This document shows positions 54,431 to 63,943 of a stretch of DNA of 64,000 nt, one piece after another. The notes under the pieces were generated by a model. It was not told the origin of the DNA. It was given only the letters and a program-made list of their open reading frames with translations, and did not search any database. Positions within the stretch are counted from its first letter, which is position 1; each line of letters opens with the position of its first letter. A program made the position numbers and the translations under genes. The stretch is from Ancylobacter amanitiformis (lineage in GTDB: Bacteria > Pseudomonadota > Alphaproteobacteria > Rhizobiales > Xanthobacteraceae), in NCBI RefSeq assembly GCF_030814815.1, contig NZ_JAUSVR010000003.1, positions 62,001 through 126,000 on the forward strand, read 5' to 3'.

Positions 54431-55177
54431 ATGGCCGGTCATTCGCAATTCAAGAACATCATGCACCGCAAGGGCAAGCAGGACGCGGTGCGCTCCAAGC
54501 TGTTCTCCAAGCTGGCGCGCGAAATCACCGTGGCCGCCAAGCTCGGCATGCCCGATCCCAACATGAACCCGCGCCTGCGTGCCGCCATCCTCGCGGCCCG
54601 CGCCGAGAACATGCCCAAGGACAATATCGACCGCGCCATCAAGAAGGCGCTGGGCGGCGATGCCGAGAACTATGACGAGATCCGCTACGAGGGCTACGGC
54701 CCCGGCGGCGTCGCCGTCATCGTCGAGGCGCTGACCGACAACCGCAACCGCACCGCCTCGGAAGTGCGATCCTACTTCACCAAGTCGGGCGGCGCGCTGG
54801 CGGAAACCGGGGCGGTCTCGTTCATGTTCGACCGCATCGGCACGGTCGAGTTCGATGCCTCCCGCGCGTCCGCCGACGACATGCTGGAAGCCGCCATCGA
54901 GGCCGGCGCGGATGACGTGACCTCCGACGAGAACGGCCACGAGGTGGTCTGCTCGATCGAGAACCTGCACGAGGTTGCCCGTGCGCTGGAATCCCGCTTC
55001 GGCGAGCCGCGCAAGTCCGGCCTGGCGTGGCGCCCGCAGAACACGATCGCGGTCGATGACGAGGTGGCGGAGAAGCTGGTCCGCCTCATCGACACGCTGA
55101 ACGACAATGACGACGTGCAGAACGTCTATGCCAATTTCGAACTGTCCGACGCCTTCATCGCCAAGATGAGCGACTGA
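54431..55177 (+). CDS. yebC: YebC/PmpR family protein
   Basis: This 248-residue protein begins [19 protein letters not shown] and contains [28 protein letters not shown] and [24 protein letters not shown], the three-domain YebC fold. The family has been described as transcription regulators (PmpR) and, more recently, as a translation factor relieving stalls at proline runs. It is commonly found upstream of ruvC; here three genes and a permease have come between. GGAG is about seven bases ahead of the start. Confidence 0.94.
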   Translation: MAGHSQFKNIMHRKGKQDAVRSKLFSKLAREITVAAKLGMPDPNMNPRLRAAILAARAENMPKDNIDRAIKKALGGDAENYDEIRYEGYGPGGVAVIVEALTDNRNRTASEVRSYFTKSGGALAETGAVSFMFDRIGTVEFDASRASADDMLEAAIEAGADDVTSDENGHEVVCSIENLHEVARALESRFGEPRKSGLAWRPQNTIAVDDEVAEKLVRLIDTLNDNDDVQNVYANFELSDAFIAKMSD

Positions 55178-55191
55178 GGGGCAGTTCCTCT

Positions 55192-55345
55192 CCCCGTCGG
55201 GGAGAGATGGCTCGCCGACGGGGCCTGCCTTTGGCAAGACCGAGGACAGTCTCCGCGGGTCGGTGAGGGGAGACGCGCTTGCGGCGCGAAGAAGACCCCT
55301 CACCCCAACCCTCTCCCCCAGGGGAGAGGGAGCGAAAGGGTGGCG
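55192..55345. repeat. Dispersed palindromic intergenic repeat of the CTCTCCCC-GGGGAGAG kind
   Basis: CCTCTCCCCGTCGGGGAGAG at about 55188-55207 and CCTCACCCCAACCCTCTCCCCCAGGGGAGAGGG at 55298-55331 are two palindromic parts of an element common between genes of Hyphomicrobiales. A shorter relative (CTCTCCCCGGCGGGGAGAG) is at about 61720 after ruvB. No gene is present from 55178 to 55504. Confidence 0.75.
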
Positions 55346-55504
55346 GGGCACGGAGGTCGCCCCTGCGCAGACAAGCCAACTGCCCCTGCGTCACTCTATA
55401 AAATCGGTATGAAATGGCGCTGCGCGGGTCTGGCGCCGCGCGGCGGCAGCACATAGCTCTCTCGGCGGGCCGGCTCCACACCGGCGGGCACGCTCGGAGG
55501 GAAC

Positions 55505-56833
55505 ATGGCCCAGTCGCGACAGCTCCATCTCGGCGCGTTCATGCGCCCGGTCAGCATCCATACCGGCGCGTGGCGCTATCCCGGCGCTTATCCCGACGCC
55601 AATTTCAACCTCGCCCATGTCAGGCACTTCGCCCGGACGCTGGAAGCGGCGAAGTTCGACGCCTTCTTCATGGCCGACCACCTGGCCGTGCTCAACATGC
55701 CGGTCGAGGCGCTCAAGCGCAGCCACACGGTCACGTCCTTCGAGCCCTTCACTCTGCTCTCGGCACTGGCCGGGGCGACGGAGCGGATCGGGCTGATCGC
55801 CACCTGTTCCACCACGTTCGAGGCGCCGTTCAACCTCGCCCGGCGCTTCGCCTCGCTCGATCACATCAGCGGCGGGCGGGCGGGGTGGAACATCGTCACC
55901 ACTTCCAATCCCGACGCGGCGCTGAATTTCGGGTTGGAGGAGCAAGTCGAGCACGATGCGCGCTATGTCCGGGCCCGCGAATTCCACGACGTGGTAACGG
56001 GATTATGGGACAGTTTCGCCGATGACGCCTTCGTGCGCGACGTGGAGAGCGGCATCTTCTTCGATCCCGCGCGCATGCATGTGCTGGACCACAAGGGCCC
56101 GCATTTCGCGGTGCGCGGTCCGCTCAATATTGCGCGCCCGGTGCAGGGCTGGCCGGTGATCGTGCAGGCGGGCGCCTCGGAGGCCGGCCGCCAGCTCGCG
56201 GCCGAGACGGCGGAAATGGTGTTCTCCGCGCCGGGTCGGATCGAGGATGCCCGCGCCTTCTATGCCGATGTGAAGGGCCGGATGGCAGCGCTCGGCCGCG
56301 CGCGCGATCATCTCAAGATCCTGCCGGGCGCCTTCGTGGTGGTCGGCGATACGGTGGAGGAGGCGCGCGCCATCCGTGCCCGGCTCGACAGCCTGGTCCA
56401 TTATGAGAGCGCGATAGCCTCGCTCTCCATCATGCTTGGCCACGATGCCTCCGGCTTCGATCCGGACGGCCCGCTGCCGGACATCCCCGAGACCAATGCC
56501 AGCCAGAGCGGGCGTGAGCGGGCGATCGCGCTGGCGCGGCGGGAGAATCTCACCGTGCGCCAGCTCGCCCAGCGGCTCGGCGGTTATGGCGGGCTGTCCC
56601 TTGTCGGCACGGCGGCAACCATCGCCGATGCCATGGAGGAATGGTTGCTGACCGAGGCGAGCGACGGATTCAACGTCATGTTTCCGTATCTGCCGGGTGG
56701 GCTGGAGGATTTCTGCGCCAAGGTGGTGCCGGAACTGCAGCGGCGCGGCCTGTTCCGCACGGAATATGAGGGCACCACGCTGCGCGAGCATCTGGGCCTG
56801 CCGCGCCCGGCCAACCGGTTCTTTCCCGCGTGA
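55505..56833 (+). CDS. LLM-class flavin-dependent monooxygenase, NtaA/SnaA/DszA type
   Basis: This 442-residue enzyme has the bacterial luciferase-like barrel with LHLGAFMRPVSIHTGAWRYP, FDAFFMADHLAVLN, LDHISGGRAGWNIVTTSNPDAALNFG and PVIVQAGASEAGRQLAAETAEMVF, typical of the nitrilotriacetate/dibenzothiophene-sulfone monooxygenase group that uses FMNH2 from a separate reductase. The substrate is unknown; organosulfur compounds and polyamino acids are usual. The convergent neighbour is a TauE/SafE permease, a family that moves sulfite or organosulfonates, which mildly favours a sulfur role. Confidence 0.87.
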   Translation: MAQSRQLHLGAFMRPVSIHTGAWRYPGAYPDANFNLAHVRHFARTLEAAKFDAFFMADHLAVLNMPVEALKRSHTVTSFEPFTLLSALAGATERIGLIATCSTTFEAPFNLARRFASLDHISGGRAGWNIVTTSNPDAALNFGLEEQVEHDARYVRAREFHDVVTGLWDSFADDAFVRDVESGIFFDPARMHVLDHKGPHFAVRGPLNIARPVQGWPVIVQAGASEAGRQLAAETAEMVFSAPGRIEDARAFYADVKGRMAALGRARDHLKILPGAFVVVGDTVEEARAIRARLDSLVHYESAIASLSIMLGHDASGFDPDGPLPDIPETNASQSGRERAIALARRENLTVRQLAQRLGGYGGLSLVGTAATIADAMEEWLLTEASDGFNVMFPYLPGGLEDFCAKVVPELQRRGLFRTEYEGTTLREHLGLPRPANRFFPA

Positions 56834-56841
56834 ACCCGACG

Positions 56842-57588
56842 TCAGCGGCCGAACAGGCCGTCGAATAGCGGCAGGCTGAGGAAAGCCGCGCAGGCGATGA
56901 TCCAATAGGCGGCGAGGCGGAAATGGCGGTCGCTGGCGCCGCGAAAGGCGCGGGAGCCCGCGAAGAGACCGGCGGCATAGGCCGGGCCGAGCACCAGCGA
57001 CAGCCGGCCGACCTCCAGCGTCATCAGGCCGTTGGCGACGTAGGCGGTGCCGCTCGCCAGCGTCACCAGCGCGAAGAAGCCGAACAGGTTGGCGCGCACC
57101 AAAGCCGACGGCTGGCCGCTGCCCAGCCAGTAGGCCACGACCGGCGGACCGGACATCTGCGCCGCGCCGCCCAGCGTGCCGGCGAGCGCGCCGATCGCCA
57201 GCGTGGTGGGCAGCCCGTGCCGGCCGGAATGGCGCCAGCCGGAGACGAGAATGCCGAGCAGCACGATGCTGAGCCCCGCCAGCGCCCAGCGCAGCGTGAG
57301 CGCATCGACATGGCGCAGCACTAGGACCCCGAACGGCACCGCCACCACCGCGCCGACGGCGAGCGGCGCCACCTGCCGCCAGATGCAGGCGCGCAGCGCG
57401 GAGGCGACGAAGGGCAGGGTCAGGGCGGTGTCGATGACCAGAAGCGTCGGCGCCGCCACCTTGGGCCCGAATGCCGCGCTGACGAGCGGCACGAAGATCA
57501 GCGCGCCGCCGAAGCCGGAAAAACCGCGCGTCGCCCCGGCAATGAGGGCGACCAGGGCGGCCGAGACGAGGGCCATATCGAACGGCAT
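56842..57588 (-). CDS. Sulfite/organosulfonate exporter family permease (TauE/SafE)
   Basis: This 248-residue membrane protein has about eight helices and the two-fold pattern of TauE/SafE: ALIAGATRGFSGFGGALIFVPLVSAAFGPKVAAPTLL in the first half and LAGTLGGAAQMSGPPVVAYWLGSG in the second. Members transport sulfite, sulfoacetate or similar anions. It ends eight bases from the convergent monooxygenase gene. Confidence 0.87.
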   Translation of the reverse strand: MPFDMALVSAALVALIAGATRGFSGFGGALIFVPLVSAAFGPKVAAPTLLVIDTALTLPFVASALRACIWRQVAPLAVGAVVAVPFGVLVLRHVDALTLRWALAGLSIVLLGILVSGWRHSGRHGLPTTLAIGALAGTLGGAAQMSGPPVVAYWLGSGQPSALVRANLFGFFALVTLASGTAYVANGLMTLEVGRLSLVLGPAYAAGLFAGSRAFRGASDRHFRLAAYWIIACAAFLSLPLFDGLFGR

Positions 57589-57802
57589 GGGATGTCCGGG
57601 GGCGGGAATGTGCGCGTTGAGCTGGATGTGGAGCTAGACCCCAGCCACACGCGCGTCAACGCGCCTGTCCATCAGCTTTCGTGACCATGCGGATCGGCAA
57701 AACTCATTTGCCATGATGCATCGCGCGCGCCACATTCCGGCAACTCCGCCGCGCGGCGGCATAACGCGATTGGAAGGCCGCCGTGGCGGCCGGCAGATCC
57801 CC

Positions 57803-58735
57803 ATGCAGAAATCATCGACCGTGACCGTGGCGGGAGCCGTGGTCGATCCATCCCTCACCGACCGGCTGGTCGGCATCGGCGCGGCGCTGCTCGCCGTCGC
57901 CATCTGGGGCGGCTGGATCGTTTCCACGCGCCATGCCGTGCATGGCCATCTGCCGCCGGTCACGGTTGGCTGGCTGCGCTTCATCGTGCCGGCCGCGATG
58001 CTGGCACCGGCCTGGCTGCGGATCGGCCTGTGGCCGCGCAAGGGTCTGGTGCCGTTCCTGTTCTGCTTCTTCGGTTCCGGCGTGCTTTTCTTCCTCGTCG
58101 TCGGCAATGCGATGCGCTTCGTGCCGGCGGCCGATGTCGGGCCGCTGCTGCCCGGCACCATGCCGCTGGTGGTGGCGGTGATCTCGGTCGTCGCGCTGCG
58201 CGAGCGGCTCGGCCTCGCACGGGCTCTCGGCTTCGCCTGCATCGCGCTCGGGGTTCTCGCGCTGGGCGGGCGGGGCGTGATGTTTCCGCAGGACGGGGCG
58301 TGGCGCGGCCATCTTCTGCTGCTGTGCGGGGCGACGATGTGGGCCGGCTACACGCTCGCTTTTCGCCGCACCGGCATGAAGGCGACCGAAATCGTCGGCC
58401 TTATCGGCCTGTGGTCGGTGATCATCCTCACTCCGTTCGGGCTGCCGGGCGTGGTGCAGGCGGTGTCCGATGGCTATGGACGCGAGGTGCTGGTGCAACT
58501 CGTGGTGCAGGGCGTGCTGTCGGGCGTGGTCGCGCTGGTGGCGTTCGGAATCGCCATCCAGCGGCTGGGCTCCTCGCGCGCGGCGGCCTTTACCGGGCTG
58601 GTGCCGGCGCTGGCGGCGCTGATCGCGGTGCCCGTGCTCGGCGAGCATCCCGATGCCGCCGCGATTGCCGGCGTGGTGGCGACCGGCTTCGGCGTCGCTC
58701 TGGCGAGCGGGGCGTTCAGCGGGCGAGGGCGATAG
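57803..58735 (+). CDS. DMT/EamA family transporter
   Basis: This 310-residue permease has ten hydrophobic helices with two EamA repeats (about 30-160 and 175-300): GIGAALLAVAIWGGWIVSTRHAV, PLLPGTMPLVVAVISVVALRERLG and the second FTGLVPALAALIAVPVLGEHPDAAAIAGVVA. Family members export or import amino acids, nucleosides or other small metabolites; no substrate is implied. Start is taken at ATG 57803; an open frame with ATG at 57713 would add 30 polar residues and has no ribosome-binding site. Confidence 0.85.
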   Translation: MQKSSTVTVAGAVVDPSLTDRLVGIGAALLAVAIWGGWIVSTRHAVHGHLPPVTVGWLRFIVPAAMLAPAWLRIGLWPRKGLVPFLFCFFGSGVLFFLVVGNAMRFVPAADVGPLLPGTMPLVVAVISVVALRERLGLARALGFACIALGVLALGGRGVMFPQDGAWRGHLLLLCGATMWAGYTLAFRRTGMKATEIVGLIGLWSVIILTPFGLPGVVQAVSDGYGREVLVQLVVQGVLSGVVALVAFGIAIQRLGSSRAAAFTGLVPALAALIAVPVLGEHPDAAAIAGVVATGFGVALASGAFSGRGR

Positions 58736-58895
58736 CCGCCACGGCGCCAGCGTCAACCTCTCCGCGCATGGCCGACCGTATCGCGACGGGAAGGGACCCC
58801 CGCCTTTACCGATCGTTAACCCTGTGGGCGGGGTGGAACGCCAATGCCGGCGCGCGGCCTTCACGTTCGTCCTTTGTTCGGGTACGCCCTAGGCC

Positions 58896-59411
58896 ATGGC
58901 TGCATCCGCGATTCGCATTCTCGGGCTCGATCCCGGCCTCCGCCGCACCGGCTGGGGGGTGATCGACACCCTCGGCACGCGGCTCACCTTCGTCGCCTGC
59001 GGCACGGTGATGCCGCCGGAGGACGCGGCGCTGGCGGTGCGGCTGGCCTTCCTGCATGCGGAACTCGCCAAGGTGCTGCGCGCCCACGCGCCGGACGAGG
59101 CGGCGGTGGAGGAAACCTTCGTCAACATGAACCCCGCCTCGACGCTGAAGCTCGGCCAGGCGCGCGGGGTGGTGATGCTCACCCCCGCCATGGTCGGGGT
59201 GCCGGTCTCCGAATATGCTGCGCTGCTGGTGAAGAAGACCGTGGTCGGTGCCGGGCGGGCGGAGAAGGGGCAGATCCGCCTGATGATGAAGGTTCTGCTG
59301 CCGCAGGCCGATTTCGAGACGGACGACGCGGCGGACGCCCTTGCGGTGGCCGTCACCCACGCGCAGCATCGCGGCATGGCGGCGCTCAAGGCACGGGTGG
59401 CCGCGCGGTGA
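58896..59411 (+). CDS. ruvC: Holliday junction resolvase RuvC
   Basis: This 171-residue endonuclease cuts Holliday junctions. The four acidic residues lie in [26 protein letters not shown] and [14 protein letters not shown]. It is first in the ruvC-ruvA-(orphan)-ruvB unit, 13 bases before ruvA. Length is typical. Confidence 0.96.
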   Translation: MAASAIRILGLDPGLRRTGWGVIDTLGTRLTFVACGTVMPPEDAALAVRLAFLHAELAKVLRAHAPDEAAVEETFVNMNPASTLKLGQARGVVMLTPAMVGVPVSEYAALLVKKTVVGAGRAEKGQIRLMMKVLLPQADFETDDAADALAVAVTHAQHRGMAALKARVAAR

Positions 59412-59424
59412 TCGGCAGCGGGAC

Positions 59425-60042
59425 ATGATCGGAAAACTCAGGGGCGTGGTGGACAGCTACGGCGAGGATCACATCATCCTCGACGTGCAGGGCGTGGGCT
59501 ATCTCGTGCACTGCTCGGGCCGCACGCTGCAGGCGCTGCCGGGCATTGGCGAGGCGGCGACGCTGTTCATCGAAACCTTCGTGCGCGAGGACATGATCCG
59601 CCTCTACGGCTTCGTCTCGCAGGCCGAGAAGAGCTGGTTCATGCTGCTTCTGAACGTGCAGGGCGTCGGCACCAAGGTCGCGCTCAACGTGCTGTCCATC
59701 CTCTCGCCGGGCGAACTCGCCAATGCGGTGGCGGTGGGCGACAAGGCGATGGTGGCGCGGGCGAACGGGGTGGGGCCGAAGGTCGCCGCCCGCATCGTCA
59801 TCGAGCTGAAGGACAAGGCGCCGGGCTTCGCCAGCATCGATCCCGTCGTCGCCGGGCTCGCCGGCTCGATCGAGGATCGCAGCGCGCCCGCGCCGGTGGC
59901 CGATGCGGTCTCGGCGCTGGTCAATCTCGGCTATGCGCAGCTGCAGGCCAGTGTCGCCGTGGCGGCCGCGCTGCGCGAGGCGGGGGACGGGGCGGACGCT
60001 GCCCGGCTGATCCGTCTCGGCTTGCGGGAGCTGGCGAAATAA
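59425..60042 (+). CDS. ruvA: Holliday junction DNA helicase subunit RuvA
   Basis: This 205-residue protein binds the junction as a tetramer. [32 protein letters not shown] is domain I, the helix-hairpin-helix parts [16 protein letters not shown] and [19 protein letters not shown] follow in domain II, and the C-terminal domain III ([16 protein letters not shown]) contacts RuvB. ATG 59425 begins the domain. The gene usually next to it, ruvB, is displaced by an AT-rich gene of 206 codons. Confidence 0.96.
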   Translation: MIGKLRGVVDSYGEDHIILDVQGVGYLVHCSGRTLQALPGIGEAATLFIETFVREDMIRLYGFVSQAEKSWFMLLLNVQGVGTKVALNVLSILSPGELANAVAVGDKAMVARANGVGPKVAARIVIELKDKAPGFASIDPVVAGLAGSIEDRSAPAPVADAVSALVNLGYAQLQASVAVAAALREAGDGADAARLIRLGLRELAK

Positions 60043-60056
60043 GGGAGGCGAGACCT

Positions 60057-60677
60057 ATGGGCCTGAAGATCACGACAATCGAGCGGCTTCCGATTGCAAC
60101 TGATCGGGATTATTACATCTATTTTCTAGATTATGGTTGGGAAGAGCCTCTTAGCCAAGCTCTATATAATAATTTTGATATAGTCGCTTCTTTTGCAGCT
60201 GAAAACAAGTCTTTGCTAATATCCGGTCTTTACCGAAGGGAATTTGCAAATGAAATCTTAAGTTGGCATCACATAAATGGTGAGAATGCCGAAAAGTTTC
60301 TTCCTGCGGTGATGGTTTCAGATTGTGACCCCAGAGCTTTAGCAGGTTCGAATGAATCTTTCTCGTCTGAGAAATCCTATTTAAATAGATCTACCCGGAA
60401 TCCGATTCCAGCAAGATTTATTTTAATTCCTCTGCGAGAAGTATGTAAGACACAAACTGATGTCGTGGATGTTCTCGGTAAATTGATGAATGACATTCGA
60501 CATAAGAGAGAGATATGCAATTTTGAATTGCAGAATATTTTAAATCATCCTGAGCGTGGTCTCTCTGAGGCATTTGTTCTCCGGCCGTCACTATATGGAG
60601 TTGGTGTCGATTTGAAAGAATTGTGGCGACTCGGTTCAAATTATTTCAAGGCGCGGCGGACGGGAGCCGATGACTAA
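60057..60677 (+). CDS. AT-rich gene of unknown family between ruvA and ruvB
   Basis: I do not recognise this 206-residue protein. Its body (about 60100-60640) is about 40% G+C by hand count against some 68% around it, with codons such as TTA, AAT, ATA and AGA that neighbours avoid, so it looks acquired. The first 40 and last 30 bases have native composition. It has a good ribosome-binding site (GGGAGGCGAGACCT before ATG) and its stop lies eight bases inside ruvB (ATG 60670). There is no signal peptide or membrane helix. Notable segments are [47 protein letters not shown] and [15 protein letters not shown]. Three cysteines are seen. Confidence 0.85.
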   Translation: MGLKITTIERLPIATDRDYYIYFLDYGWEEPLSQALYNNFDIVASFAAENKSLLISGLYRREFANEILSWHHINGENAEKFLPAVMVSDCDPRALAGSNESFSSEKSYLNRSTRNPIPARFILIPLREVCKTQTDVVDVLGKLMNDIRHKREICNFELQNILNHPERGLSEAFVLRPSLYGVGVDLKELWRLGSNYFKARRTGADD

Positions 60678-61710
60678 CCCCCCCCGCCGTCTCGTCACTC
60701 CGGACAAGCGCGTGGATGATCCCACGGAAGCGTCGCTGCGGCCGCAGAATCTGGTCGAATTCGTCGGGCAGGAGCAGGCACGCGCCAATCTGCGGGTGTT
60801 CATCCAGGCCGCGAAGGCGCGGGGCGAGGCGCTGGACCATGTGCTGTTCGTCGGTCCGCCGGGGCTGGGCAAGACCACGCTGGCGCAGATCGTGGCGCGC
60901 GAGCTGGGGGTCGGCTTCCGCTCGACCTCCGGCCCGGTCATCGCCAAGGCGGGGGATCTGGCGGCGCTGCTGACCAATCTCGAAGAGCGCGACGTGCTGT
61001 TCATCGACGAGATTCACCGCCTCAACCCGGCGGTGGAGGAGATCCTCTATCCCGCGATGGAGGATTACGAGCTGGACCTCATCATCGGCGAGGGGCCGGC
61101 GGCGCGCTCGGTGAAGATCCAGCTGTCCAAATTCACGCTGGTCGGCGCGACGACGCGCTCGGGCTTGCTGACCACGCCGCTGCGCGACCGTTTCGGCATC
61201 CCGATCCGGCTGAATTTCTACACGATCGACGAGCTGGAGCTGGTGGTGACGCGCGGCGCCCGGGTGCTGGGCATTCCCATCTCCAAGGACGGCGCGCGCG
61301 AGATCGCGCGGCGCGCGCGCGGCACGCCGCGCATTGCCGGCCGGCTGCTGCGCCGGGTGCGCGACTTCGCCCTCGTGGCCGGCAAGGACATCATCGACCG
61401 CGCGGCGGCGGATCACGCGCTGTCGCATCTGGAGGTCGACAGTTCCGGCCTCGACCAGATGGACCGGCGCTACCTCACGGTGATCGCCATGAATTATGGC
61501 GGCGGGCCGGTGGGCGTGGAGACCATCGCCGCCGCGCTCTCCGAGCCGCGCGACGCGATCGAGGAGATCATCGAGCCCTATCTCGTGCAGCAGGGCTTCA
61601 TCCAGCGCACCCCGCGCGGGCGCATGCTCACCGCGCACGCCTTCAAGCATCTCGGCCTCGCCGCCCCGCCGAGCACCAGCCCGATGCCGCTGTTCGACGA
61701 CGGCGAGTAG
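60670..61710 (+). CDS. ruvB: Holliday junction DNA helicase motor RuvB
   Basis: This 346-residue AAA+ ATPase drives branch migration. Walker A is [13 protein letters not shown], Walker [10 protein letters not shown], sensor 1 [11 protein letters not shown], arginine finger LRDRFGI, and the winged-helix C-terminus ends [18 protein letters not shown] 60670 gives [14 protein letters not shown] and overlaps the upstream orphan by eight bases, so its translation now depends on ribosomes ending the orphan. Length is normal. Confidence 0.97.
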   Translation: MTNPPRRLVTPDKRVDDPTEASLRPQNLVEFVGQEQARANLRVFIQAAKARGEALDHVLFVGPPGLGKTTLAQIVARELGVGFRSTSGPVIAKAGDLAALLTNLEERDVLFIDEIHRLNPAVEEILYPAMEDYELDLIIGEGPAARSVKIQLSKFTLVGATTRSGLLTTPLRDRFGIPIRLNFYTIDELELVVTRGARVLGIPISKDGAREIARRARGTPRIAGRLLRRVRDFALVAGKDIIDRAAADHALSHLEVDSSGLDQMDRRYLTVIAMNYGGGPVGVETIAAALSEPRDAIEEIIEPYLVQQGFIQRTPRGRMLTAHAFKHLGLAAPPSTSPMPLFDDGE

Positions 61711-61790
61711 CGCCGCCCGCTCTCCCCGGCGGGGAGAGGTCTCGCGACATCGCTCGACGTGCCACCCTCCGTGATGTAAGCCCCTTTCAC

Positions 61791-62426
61791 ATGAGCTGGA
61801 CCAAGAACGGCGGCGAATCCCGCGGCTATCATCACGGCAACCTTCGGGAAGCACTGATGAAGGCCGCGCTCGAACTGATCGCGGAGAAGGGCACCGCCGG
61901 CGCCACCTTCGCCGAGGCGGCGCGCCGGGCCGGGGTGAGCCCGGCCGCGCCCTATCGCCATTTCCGCGACCGCGACGAACTGATCGCCGCCGTGGCGGCG
62001 GAGGGCTTCGAGCGCTTCACCAAGGCGCTGCAGGCGGGCTGGAACGAGGGCCGGCCGACTCCGGTGGAAGCTTATGAGCGCATGGGGCGGGCCTATCTCG
62101 ACTTCGCGCGCCGCAACCCGGCGGAATATGTCGCGATGTTCGAGACCGGCCTGTCGAGCGAGGCGCATCCCGCGCTCGACCAGGCGGGCCAGCGGGCTCT
62201 TGGCGTGCTGCGCGAGGCGGCGGAGGTCGTGGTCGCGTCCATGCCCGCGCCGGGACGTCCGCCCGCGCTGATGGTGGCGCTGCACACCTGGGCGCTGGCG
62301 CATGGCGTCGCTTCGCTGTTCGGCCGCTCCGACGGTTCCCGCCGCAAATTGCCCATGCCACCGGAAGACCTGCTTGAAGCCGCATTCCTGGTCTATCTCC
62401 GGGGGCTCGGCGCGCCCGGCAACTGA
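61791..62426 (+). CDS. TetR/AcrR family transcriptional regulator
   Basis: This 211-residue protein has the N-terminal TetR helix-turn-helix: HHGNLREALMKAALELIAEKGTAGATFAEAARRAGVSPAAPYRHFRDRDELIAAVA, the YHHGNLR start being a well known subgroup. The rest is a helical ligand/dimer domain (TetR_C_33-like, with YVAMFETGLSSEAHPALD). The regulated genes are not evident; both neighbours are core genes. It is 80 bases after ruvB, behind a palindromic repeat. Confidence 0.88.
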   Translation: MSWTKNGGESRGYHHGNLREALMKAALELIAEKGTAGATFAEAARRAGVSPAAPYRHFRDRDELIAAVAAEGFERFTKALQAGWNEGRPTPVEAYERMGRAYLDFARRNPAEYVAMFETGLSSEAHPALDQAGQRALGVLREAAEVVVASMPAPGRPPALMVALHTWALAHGVASLFGRSDGSRRKLPMPPEDLLEAAFLVYLRGLGAPGN

Positions 62427-62592
62427 CCGGGAGCGGCCCGGCAAGGGCGCTTCGTCCTGTTTTGCCGTCTCGGCGCGCGGCAAAGCCGCCCGGATCCGCC
62501 ACAAAAGGATTTCAATGTAACGATCCTTGACAAGCTGCCGCAGCGTGCCTACCTATGTGAATGTGATTAACATTAACCCAGGAACGGATGCC

Positions 62593-63024
62593 ATGGAGCT
62601 CGCTCAAAAGCTCGATAGTTACGGCAAGCCCGCCTGGATCGCGCTCACGGTCCTCGGCTTCATGGCCTGGTGGCCCCTGGGACTGGCGATCCTGGCTTTC
62701 TCGATAGGGAGTGGACGAATGTTTTGTGGCAAGCGTCGCGGCCTCGGCCGCTGGCAGGAAGACGGCGCGGAAGCGGTTCGCAACGCCTTTGGCGGTCGAT
62801 TCCGCGGGTTCCCTTCCAGCGGCAACCGCGCTTTCGATGAGTATCGCGAGGAGACGCTGCGCCGTCTCGAAGACGAGCAGCAGGAGTTCAAGGGCTTCCT
62901 GGATCGTCTGCGCCAGGCCAAGGACAAGGCTGAGTTCGACCAGTTCATGGCCGATCGCCGCAACCGCCCCGCGCCCTCGCCGGCGCCCGCTCCCGAGCAG
63001 CCGCAGGACTGGGAGCAGAACTGA
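62593..63024 (+). CDS. DUF2852 family membrane-associated protein
   Basis: This 143-residue protein has one hydrophobic segment (PAWIALTVLGFMAWWPLGLAILAFSIGSGRM, about 13-43) then a polar, helical part with AFDEYREETLRRLEDEQQEFKGFLDRLRQAKDKAEFDQFM, the pattern of DUF2852. Its role is unknown. ATG 62593 is preceded by AGGAACGG; the frame upstream has an earlier ATG at 62527 that is less likely. A TGTGATTAACATTAACC sequence about 30 bases ahead may be part of the promoter. Confidence 0.85.
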   Translation: MELAQKLDSYGKPAWIALTVLGFMAWWPLGLAILAFSIGSGRMFCGKRRGLGRWQEDGAEAVRNAFGGRFRGFPSSGNRAFDEYREETLRRLEDEQQEFKGFLDRLRQAKDKAEFDQFMADRRNRPAPSPAPAPEQPQDWEQN

Positions 63025-63148
63025 CCGGCAGCCGAACGCCTTGACCCGTGAGGGGGCCCGATCCGTCCCTTGATCCAGTCTCCCTCCGATGGTCGACCGG
63101 GCCGCGTCCTTTGTTCACAAAGGGCGCGGTCTCGTTTATGAGGGCCGG

Positions 63149-63658
63149 ATGAACGAGCGCCCCGATCCCTTTACCCCCGAAGCCCTGAAGTCGGATCCCT
63201 ATCTGCACCTCGCCGGCCGGCTGGTGCCGGGCGGGCATGTGCTGCCCGTGCGGGTCTATTACGAGGACACCGACTTCTCCGGCATCGTCTACCACGCCAA
63301 TTACCTCAAGTTCATGGAACGGGCGCGCTCGGACAACCTGCGCCTCATCGGCGTGGTGCAGGGCGACCTGTTCGGCGAAGCGCTGGCCGAGGCTCCCGGC
63401 TTTGCCTTCGTGGTGCGCTCGATGGAGCTGCAATTCCTGCGCCCCGCCCGCATCGACGATGTGCTGGAAGTTCACACCAGCCCCAGCGAGGTGGCGGGCG
63501 CCTCGATCACGCTGACCCAGAAGGTGATGCGCCGCGACGAACTCATGGTGGTGGGGCAGGTCAAGGTTGCCTTCGTCTCGCAGGGACGGGCGCGTCGCAT
63601 TCCCGATGCGCTGCGAACGGCGATGAAGGCCGCGCTGGATCATCCGGGAAAGCCGTGA
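63149..63658 (+). CDS. ybgC: Tol-Pal-associated acyl-CoA thioesterase
   Basis: This 169-residue hotdog-fold thioesterase has VRVYYEDTDFSGIVYHANYLKFMERARSD, where the Asp of DTDFSG is catalytic, and GDLFGEALAEAPGFAFVVRSMELQFLRPARIDD. YbgC acts on acyl-CoA or acyl-ACP in connection with the envelope and is always close to tolQ, as here. ATG 63149 has GAGGG close by; an ATG 20 codons upstream would add MVDRAASF... and is less likely. Confidence 0.93.
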   Translation: MNERPDPFTPEALKSDPYLHLAGRLVPGGHVLPVRVYYEDTDFSGIVYHANYLKFMERARSDNLRLIGVVQGDLFGEALAEAPGFAFVVRSMELQFLRPARIDDVLEVHTSPSEVAGASITLTQKVMRRDELMVVGQVKVAFVSQGRARRIPDALRTAMKAALDHPGKP

Positions 63659-63943
63659 GCTTCTCACGCCTGTCGCAGGAGCGCCCTATCGCTGTTGCGT
63701 TGCGGCAACGCTAACCCGGCATTAACCCTATCGGCCGCTTAATCTGGCTGGCGCAAGCCCTTGTGCGCCCTAGTTTCGGCGGATTCGCCGTCGAACACGG
63801 GCTAAGGATTCAGCGGATGGAATCGGCATCTTGCCGGTTCGTTCCGCCGAAGGGGCGGTTCAGTCGAAGGGCGTTGCGCATCGTGCGTTCCGGCCGACCG
63901 TCCGGACGGTGGCCGGTCCTTGTTCTGAGGTTAAAGAGATCAC
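63659..63943. other. Leader region of tolQ
   Basis: No gene is seen. CGTTGC-G-GCAACG forms a small hairpin at about 63690, and GCATTAACCC/CTTAATCTGG at 63720-63745 is the AT-richest part and may hold the tol promoter. The rest shows GTTC/GGCGG duplications without clear meaning. Confidence 0.45.
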
